A program made the translations under genes and the position numbers. Positions 1 to 4,558 of a DNA stretch of 17,330 nucleotides are shown in pieces (the stretch's first letter is position 1; each line of letters opens with the position of its first letter). The DNA is taken from contig JACRGN010000061.1 of the NCBI GenBank assembly GCA_016234205.1, forward strand, positions 1 through 17,330, written 5' to 3'. Source of the DNA: Nitrospinota bacterium (GTDB taxonomy: Bacteria > Nitrospinota > Nitrospinia > UBA9942). The notes beneath the pieces were generated by a model. It had not been told where the DNA came from and did not search any database. It saw only the letters and a program-made list of their open reading frames with translations.

Positions 1-1
1 A

Positions 2-889
2 ATGCAGGATGTCAGGATGGGCAAGAGCATATCGTCGGGAGACGCAAAGAAGGCAGTGAATAACATGGCAGACAGCATAATGAGGAATAGAGATGCCCTC
101 TTATGCCTAAGCCAGATAAAAAGCAAAGACGAATACACCTCATTTCACTCTATAAATGTATGTATACTATGCCTTGCCTTTGGCAGGCACATGGGATACA
201 GCGAGATTGAGCTGAAGACATTAGGAATAGGAGCGTTGCTGCATGACATAGGAAAGACTAAGGTGCCGGATGAAATACTGAACAAGGCAGGAAAACTTAC
301 CCCCGAAGAATTTGAAATCATGAAGAAGCATACAATATACAGTGCAGAAATATTAAGCAAGACTCATGGGATACCGCAGAAGGCATTAGAAATCCCATTA
401 CAGCACCACGAGAGATATAACGGCACAGGCTATCCCAGGGGATTAAAAGGGGATGAAATAGGAGTCTCCGGCATGCTCTCATCAATAGCCGATGTATACG
501 ATGCAATAACGAGCACGAGGGTATATCACACAGGCGTATTACCCCATGACGCATTAAAGAGGATGTATGAATGGAAGGGGAAGGATTTTCACAACGGATT
601 ATTGGAGCAGTTTATCAAATGCGTAGGCATATACCCTCCCGGAACAATCATAAAACTCCAGACAGGAGAGGTAGGAGTGGTTGTATCCGTCAACCGTGCA
701 AATGTATTAAAACCGAGGATTGCAGTTGTAATAGACGGGCAGAACAAGAGATACACCCCGCCTAAGACATTGGAGATGTCGAATGGAGGGGGTAAATGGA
801 ACATAAAAGAGATACTCGAACCGGCTTCTTGCGGAATAAATCCGCAGGAGATAATGAAGGGATTGTTATTTGACCAGATAGGGGTTTAA
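2..889 (+). CDS. HD-GYP domain phosphodiesterase (5' partial at window edge)
   Basis: HD-GYP proteins hydrolyse cyclic di-GMP in the cytoplasm and so favour motility over biofilm. The 295 visible residues contain the metal and signature residues in order: H49 (FHS), H81-D82 (LLHDIGK), H110 (KKH), H135-H136 (QHHERYNGTGYP) with the GYP loop at 143-145, and D164 (IADVYDAIT). About 85 residues follow the catalytic core, as in HD-GYP proteins with a C-terminal tail. The first ATG is only 2 nt from the edge, so the true start probably lies outside the window. Many relatives carry an N-terminal DUF3391-type domain, which would be missing here. The gene is followed by a nested palindrome and then the Hpt gene. 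Family assignment is firm; activity on c-di-GMP is family knowledge. Confidence 0.92.
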   Translation: MQDVRMGKSISSGDAKKAVNNMADSIMRNRDALLCLSQIKSKDEYTSFHSINVCILCLAFGRHMGYSEIELKTLGIGALLHDIGKTKVPDEILNKAGKLTPEEFEIMKKHTIYSAEILSKTHGIPQKALEIPLQHHERYNGTGYPRGLKGDEIGVSGMLSSIADVYDAITSTRVYHTGVLPHDALKRMYEWKGKDFHNGLLEQFIKCVGIYPPGTIIKLQTGEVGVVVSVNRANVLKPRIAVVIDGQNKRYTPPKTLEMSNGGGKWNIKEILEPASCGINPQEIMKGLLFDQIGV

Positions 890-893
890 AAGT

Positions 894-1015
894 AACCATA
901 GATTTCATAGATGATACAGAAATGTCATTCCCGCGAAAGCGGGAATCCAGTATTTAATCATAGATTCCTGCCTCCGCAGGAACGGCGTCTGTGTCAATCT
1001 GTGTAATCTGTGGTT
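894..1015. repeat. Degenerate palindrome with another palindromic repeat nested inside
   Basis: The left arm at 894-920 (aaccatagatttcatagatg...) and the right arm at 988-1015 are imperfect reverse complements, about 23 of 28 positions, of the short-period motif AACCACAGATTACACAGA. Between them sits a second, unrelated double-hairpin element at 924-982. The locus fills most of the gap between the HD-GYP stop and the Hpt start. Confidence 0.75.
924..982. repeat. CATTCCCGCGAAAGCGGGAA-type double-hairpin repeat, copy 1
   Basis: The first hairpin at 926-946 is ATTCCCGC-GAAA-GCGGGAAT. The second at 963-982 is ATTCCTGC-CTCC-GCAGGAA. A second copy lies at 8829-8887 with intact outer ends (GTCATTCC...GGAATGAC). 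Here the right end has decayed (GGAACGGC instead of GGAATGAC). This widespread intergenic repeat type is recognisable by sequence. There is no poly-T run, so it does not look like an intrinsic terminator. Confidence 0.8.
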
Positions 1016-1054
1016 GCATTAGGTCTCTGTTCTTTGCTTAAAGGTGGGGGAAGT

Positions 1055-1375
1055 ATGATGAAAAGTAATAATGTGAACAATGGGGAAAAGGTCTTTATCC
1101 ATGTTGACGATGATGTGAAAGAGCTAATACCGGGATTCCTTCAAAACAGGCACAGAGATGTTAAGACGATAATATATGCTCTGGAGTATGGTGATTATGA
1201 AACTATAAAGCTCCTGGGACACAGCATGAGGGGATCCGGTAACGGCTATGGCTTTCAAGAGATTACAAAAATCGGTAAATCTATCGAAATGGCTGCAAAG
1301 GATAGGAATTCTGAAGATATCAAAAAATGGATTGGTGAGCTTTCAAGCTACCTTGAAAGAGTTGAAGTGGTCTGA
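1055..1375 (+). CDS. Hpt (histidine phosphotransfer) domain protein
   Basis: This 106-residue single-domain protein should relay phosphate from a sensor kinase to response regulators. The Hpt signature is LGHSMRGSGNGYGF, with the phosphorylatable His at H56, followed by the helix ITKIGKSIEMAAK. The length fits a free-standing four-helix Hpt domain. The start is the ATG at 1055, preceded by AGGTGGGGG about 4 nt upstream. An in-frame GTG at 1010 lies in the preceding palindrome and is an unlikely start. It is followed after 23 nt by a small gene of unknown function in the same direction, so the two are probably co-transcribed. No partner kinase is visible in the window. The nearest signalling neighbours are the HD-GYP protein and the stator genes, so a role in motility control is inferred only. 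Confidence 0.8.
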   Translation: MMKSNNVNNGEKVFIHVDDDVKELIPGFLQNRHRDVKTIIYALEYGDYETIKLLGHSMRGSGNGYGFQEITKIGKSIEMAAKDRNSEDIKKWIGELSSYLERVEVV

Positions 1376-1398
1376 TAGAAATAAATTAAGCAAACAAT

Positions 1399-1710
1399 AT
1401 GGGGTTTATGATGGATATGATTCTTGAGATAAAAAATATTGATAATGGAAAATGGGAGTTCTTTCCAATTCTTACAGTAAGGAATAATAACTTCAGGGGA
1501 GGGCTTAAGACTACTATTCCTCTGGGTTATCCAATCGAGATGAGGTTTGTAAGCCTGAATGGATATTCAAACACCTCGATAGAAGGTGAGTTTTTAGGAA
1601 GGATAAACTCCATCCGACATTTAGACGAGTCAGGCTACTATCTCTTATGCGGAAAGGTAGTCAATGGACAGGATATATGGGAAAGATTATCTAAGGATCT
1701 TTTAAAATGA
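1399..1710 (+). CDS. Small protein of unknown function, weakly PilZ-like
   Basis: I do not recognise this 103-residue protein with confidence. It looks all-beta with no signal peptide or membrane helix. The run NNNFRGGLKTTIPLGYPIEM followed by a strand, then EGEFLGRINSIRHL and YYLLCGKVV, recalls the second half of a PilZ barrel (DxSxxG...P.G..v.l.f). The N-terminal RxxxR motif that binds c-di-GMP is not visible, so it would be a divergent or non-binding PilZ at best. The start is uncertain: in-frame ATGs lie at 1399, 1408 and 1411, and only the last has a GGGG at a workable distance (6 nt). It sits 23 nt after the Hpt gene and before motA, which is compatible with a regulatory role in motility. 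Coding status is supported by that spacing and by the plausible protein. Confidence 0.55.
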   Translation: MGFMMDMILEIKNIDNGKWEFFPILTVRNNNFRGGLKTTIPLGYPIEMRFVSLNGYSNTSIEGEFLGRINSIRHLDESGYYLLCGKVVNGQDIWERLSKDLLK

Positions 1711-1746
1711 TACTGTAGAGAATCTTTTTAATGTGAAAATTATATA

Positions 1747-1814
1747 GCCACTAAGACACAGGCACAAAGGAATAAAAAATAATTTTTTCTTTGAGTCTTC
1801 GAGTCTTTGAGGCA
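1747..1814. repeat. Short-period palindrome (CACTAAGACACAGGCACAAAG type)
   Basis: The left arm at 1747-1771 and the right arm at 1788-1814 (TCTTTGAGTCTTCGAGTCTT) are imperfect reverse complements around an A/T-rich loop. The left arm closely resembles that of the palindrome at 4468-4537, including the AAAAAATAA loop start, so the two are probably one family. Confidence 0.65.
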
Positions 1815-1869
1815 GGTTTTTGTTTTTATTAACTTGTTTTTAAACAACAAATTTATTAATATATCTAAA

Positions 1870-1924
1870 TGTAGCGCCGACCTTTATGGTCGGCTGAAAG
1901 CGGGGGATAAACCCCCACGTTACA
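1870..1924. repeat. TGTAGCG...CGTTACA palindromic element with two internal hairpins
   Basis: The outer ends TGTAGCG (1870-1876) and CGTTACA (1918-1924) are inverted with one mismatch. Inside are a perfect 7-bp hairpin, GCCGACC-TTTAT-GGTCGGC (1876-1894), and a GGGGG/CCCCC hairpin (1902-1916). This is a compact REP/MITE-like element lying 43 bp before motA. Together with the palindrome at 1747-1814 it accounts for most of the 257-bp gap 1711-1967. Confidence 0.75.
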
Positions 1925-1951
1925 ATTCTATTAAATCACAAAAAATATACT
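1920..1951 (+). promoter_or_regulatory. Weak candidate promoter for motA
   Basis: TTACAA (1920-1925) and TATACT (1946-1951) resemble sigma-70 -35 and -10 boxes. The 20-nt spacer is longer than ideal. The -35-like box overlaps the right end of the TGTAGCG element. No FliA (sigma-28) consensus is seen. Confidence 0.25.
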
Positions 1952-1967
1952 ATAGCGGGGGTAATTT

Positions 1968-2819
1968 ATGTTTGTTATTATCGGTTTTGTTGTTGTAATT
2001 GCATCAGTTTTAGGCGGTTTTTTGCTGGAGGGCGGACCTATCATGGTCCTGATGCAATGGGTAGAGTTTATTATAATTGGAGGGACCGCAATAGGGACAC
2101 TACTTATAGGAAACTCCCCGTCAAATATAAAAAAGATAATTTCAAATCTGACAAAGACAATGTCAGGCATAAAGATAAATGAAAATTCTTATATTGAGCT
2201 GCTAAAACTTTTATTTGAGGTTGCAAACATATATAAGAAAGAAGGGGCAATTGCACTTGAAAAACACATTGAAAATCCTGAAAAGAGCCCCCTATTGAAG
2301 AAATTCCCCGCATTTATATCAGACCATCATTCAGTTGAACTGCTATGTGATTCTCTCAGGATTATAGTGCTTGGCGGTGTCCCACCGCATGAACTTGAGG
2401 CGATGATTGATAGTACACTTGAAACCCACCATGAAGAAAACTCCCGCATACCAGGGGCAATTTCCAAGATTGCTGATGCCTTGCCAGGTATCGGAATAGT
2501 TGCTGCTGTCCTTGGTATTGTCATTACAATGCAGGCAATTGGAGGGCCACCTGAAGTGATTGGGCACAAGGTTGGCGCAGCACTGGTAGGGACATTTCTT
2601 GGAATACTCCTTTCCTATGGTTTTGTTCAGCCTATTGCGACAAATATTGAGATTCTTCTTGAGCATGAGGCAAGGTATATGTACTGCATAAAGGCAGGCG
2701 TTGTTGCCATTGCTAAAGATTTTTCACCAATGGTTGTAGTTGAAATTGCGAGAAAGCAAATCTATTCAGACGACCGTCCCACCTTTGCGGCTATTGATAA
2801 AATAACAAGACAGAAATAG
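1968..2819 (+). CDS. motA: Flagellar motor stator protein MotA
   Basis: MotA forms the pentameric ring of the stator around a MotB dimer and converts ion flow into torque on the flagellar rotor. The 283 residues match the E. coli MotA type in length and order: TM1 at about 1-21 (opening MFVIIGFVVVIASVLGGF), TM2 at about 33-50, a cytoplasmic loop, TM3 at about 160-178 and TM4 at about 192-214. The conserved channel prolines are P163 (ALPGIGIV) and P212 (FVQP). In the loop, K90/K91 and E98 (YKKEGAIALEKHIENP) correspond to the torque residues R90 and E98 of E. coli. The ATG at 1968 has a G-rich ribosome site (GCGGGGGT) about 5 nt upstream. motB follows after 59 nt. Whether protons or sodium drive it cannot be read from the sequence. 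Confidence 0.96.
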   Translation: MFVIIGFVVVIASVLGGFLLEGGPIMVLMQWVEFIIIGGTAIGTLLIGNSPSNIKKIISNLTKTMSGIKINENSYIELLKLLFEVANIYKKEGAIALEKHIENPEKSPLLKKFPAFISDHHSVELLCDSLRIIVLGGVPPHELEAMIDSTLETHHEENSRIPGAISKIADALPGIGIVAAVLGIVITMQAIGGPPEVIGHKVGAALVGTFLGILLSYGFVQPIATNIEILLEHEARYMYCIKAGVVAIAKDFSPMVVVEIARKQIYSDDRPTFAAIDKITRQK

Positions 2820-2878
2820 ATTGGACGCAGTGTTTTGTTATTCAACAACAATCTTATTTTTAAGTATCAAGATATAAG

Positions 2879-3718
2879 ATGGATAAAAAAGAAAATAACC
2901 AGCCAGATTATTCTAAAGAAAATGTAAGGATAGTTGTTAAAAAGAAGAAGCATAAAAGCCATCATGGCGGTGCATGGAAGGTGGCATATGCTGATTTTGT
3001 AACTGCATTAATGGCACTCTTCATTGTCCTATGGCTAACCTCACAGAGTTCATCAATAAAGGCATATATAGGGCAGTATTTTACAGACCCTGGCAGTTAT
3101 AAAACATCAAGCATAAAGGAATCAAAGATTGAGGCAAGGACATTTGCTCAAGGGAGTAAAAAATCTATTGACGAAATTATAAAAAATTTTGATGCAAGCC
3201 AGATAGGACTTATCAAGGCATTGCAGAAATTTAAGGATATAAAGCAGGATGCGATGGTTGATGTAACACCTGACGGGCTTGAAATTGAGTTTTCCGATAC
3301 AGATAAAATAATTTTCTTTAAACCTGGGAGTGCTGATATTACAGATGATGCAAGGACAAAGATAATAAAAGCCTTTTCAGAGATACCAAAAATTACCTAT
3401 CCAATAATTATTGAAGGGCATACAGATGCCGCACCGACAGGAAGAAATGACTATACAAACTGGGAACTCTCAGGTGACAGGGCAAATGCCTTAAGAAGGA
3501 TAATTGAAGATATGAATGTGGGGAAGGTTGTTGAGGTTAAGGCGTATGGTGCCTCAAGGCTTTTAAAGACCGATTTCCCTTATGATGCATCAAACCGCAG
3601 AGTCAATTTCATTATTAAGATGTTCGGTGAATCAGGGCAGGTAGATAAGAAGCAGATAGAAGAGGAAAAGGGAGAGGAGAAAAATATTGAGCACGAAGAA
3701 AAAAAAGGAAGTCATTAG
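2879..3718 (+). CDS. motB: Flagellar motor stator protein MotB, first copy
   Basis: MotB forms the dimeric plug and peptidoglycan anchor of the stator. The 279 residues contain a basic N-terminus (KKKKHKSHH), a single TM at about 36-54 with the ion-carrying Asp at D39 (AYADFVTALMALF), a periplasmic linker, and an OmpA-type peptidoglycan-binding domain (EGHTDAAPT at 179-187, NWELSGDRANALRR at 194-207, SNRRVN at 238-243). A lysine/glutamate-rich tail of about 30 residues follows the OmpA domain and overlaps the start of the second motB. The ATG at 2879 has no strong Shine-Dalgarno sequence (only ATAAG), so translation may be coupled or weak. Assignment is firm. Confidence 0.95.
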   Translation: MDKKENNQPDYSKENVRIVVKKKKHKSHHGGAWKVAYADFVTALMALFIVLWLTSQSSSIKAYIGQYFTDPGSYKTSSIKESKIEARTFAQGSKKSIDEIIKNFDASQIGLIKALQKFKDIKQDAMVDVTPDGLEIEFSDTDKIIFFKPGSADITDDARTKIIKAFSEIPKITYPIIIEGHTDAAPTGRNDYTNWELSGDRANALRRIIEDMNVGKVVEVKAYGASRLLKTDFPYDASNRRVNFIIKMFGESGQVDKKQIEEEKGEEKNIEHEEKKGSH

Positions 3719-4445
3719 ATTTGTATATAAAAAGGATAAGCATAAAGGTCATCATGGTGGTGCGTGGAAGGTAGCCTATGCAGACTTTGTAACTGCACTC
3801 ATGGCACTCTTTATTGTCCTGTGGCTTACCTCACAAAGTAACCAGGTGAAAAGTGCGATCGCCGATTATTTTAAAGAGCCGGGAAAATATATGGGTGAAA
3901 AGATAAGTAAGTCCAAGGAAAGGGCAATAATCATTTCAAAGGGAGAAGGATCTCTTGAGAAGGTAACAAAGGATGAGCATTCTAAGAAGATGGATGTTAT
4001 TATGGCTGTTCAGGAGTTCAGAAATGTGTTAAATAATATGAGGCTTGATTTTCTGGATGAAGGGATTAAGGTTGAGATGGCAGATACAAATCAGATGACA
4101 TTTTTTGAAAAGGGGAGTGCCATGATTACAAAAGAGGCGGAGGCGAAGCTCAGAGAATCTCTAAAGAAAATGGGTGTCGTATCCTATCCGATGATTATTG
4201 AAGGACATACTGATGCCGCCCCGACAGAAAGGGAGGGTTATACAAACTGGGAATTGTCAATGGACAGGGCTAATGCATTAAGAAGGATAATAGAGGATAT
4301 GAAGATTGCCGATGTCGTCGGGGTAAGGGCTTATGGCTCAACAAGGCTAAAAAATCTTGCATTGCCGTATGACCCTTCAAACAGGCGGGTCAATATCATT
4401 GTTCAGATACCAAAAAGCCAGCTCCATTATTTAAAGCAGAAATAA
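3687..4445 (+). CDS. motB: Second MotB paralogue (stator ion-channel and anchor protein)
   Basis: This 252-residue MotB is a clear duplicate of its upstream neighbour. About 30 residues around the TM are identical (ending ALMALFIVLWLTSQS), with the ion-carrying Asp at D33. The OmpA domain is nearly the same (EGHTDAAPT at 162-170, NWELSMDRANALRR, SNRRVN at 221-226). The periplasmic linker between them has diverged, and the charged C-terminal tail of the first copy is absent. The only sensible start is the TTG at 3687: it has a strong GGGAGAGGAG site 7 nt upstream, and the next Met lies inside the TM. The gene overlaps the first motB by 32 nt, so the two are translationally linked. With one motA for two motB genes, mixed or alternative stators (one MotA ring with either or both plugs) are possible; this is inference. 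Confidence 0.93.
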   Translation: MSTKKKKEVIRFVYKKDKHKGHHGGAWKVAYADFVTALMALFIVLWLTSQSNQVKSAIADYFKEPGKYMGEKISKSKERAIIISKGEGSLEKVTKDEHSKKMDVIMAVQEFRNVLNNMRLDFLDEGIKVEMADTNQMTFFEKGSAMITKEAEAKLRESLKKMGVVSYPMIIEGHTDAAPTEREGYTNWELSMDRANALRRIIEDMKIADVVGVRAYGSTRLKNLALPYDPSNRRVNIIVQIPKSQLHYLKQK

Positions 4446-4451
4446 TTTTAT

Positions 4452-4551
4452 GAACAAAAACCTGATTAACCGCAGAGACGCAGAGGCACAAAGAAAAAAT
4501 AAGTTTAAAAAACTCTGTGTCTCTGTGCCTCTGTGGCAAATTTTATAATTT
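4452..4551. repeat. Palindromic element with conserved flanks, short copy (CRCAGAGRCRCAGAGGCACA type)
   Basis: The arms at 4468-4493 and 4513-4537 are imperfect inverted repeats of about 25 nt (left CCGCAGAGACGCAGAGGCAC, right CTCTGTGTCTCTGTGCCTCT). The outer flanks are also shared with the locus at 7426-7687: GAACAAAAACCTRATT on the left and GGCAAATTTTATAATTT on the right. The two loci are therefore copies of one element about 100 bp long, the second enlarged by an insert. It fills the gap between motB2 and the ATPase-filament gene. Confidence 0.8.
4544..4549 (+). promoter_or_regulatory. TATAAT -10-like box at the right end of the palindromic element
   Basis: A perfect TATAAT lies 9 nt before the ATG at 4559. 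No good -35 box is seen. If used, transcription would begin almost at the start codon. No Shine-Dalgarno sequence precedes that ATG, which fits a nearly leaderless message. The same arrangement occurs at 7680-7685. Confidence 0.35.
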
Positions 4552-4558
4552 CCCATAC

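Noticed and set aside
1010..1054. Upstream GTG start for the Hpt protein
   Set aside because: It lies at the end of the palindrome and adds no family sequence. The ATG at 1055 has a good ribosome site.
1807..1998. Open frame of 63 codons between the PilZ-like gene and motA
   Set aside because: It runs through a palindrome and the TGTAGCG element and overlaps the motA start. No protein feature is recognisable.
2820..2878. Structure in the motA-motB gap
   Set aside because: Only a 5-bp stem (TTGTT-ATTC-AACAA) is present, which is trivial at this base composition.
4517..4558. GTG start adding 14 residues to the ATPase-rod protein
   Set aside because: This stretch is the right arm and flank of a palindromic repeat whose sequence recurs at 7650-7687. 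The ATPase homology begins only after the ATG at 4559.
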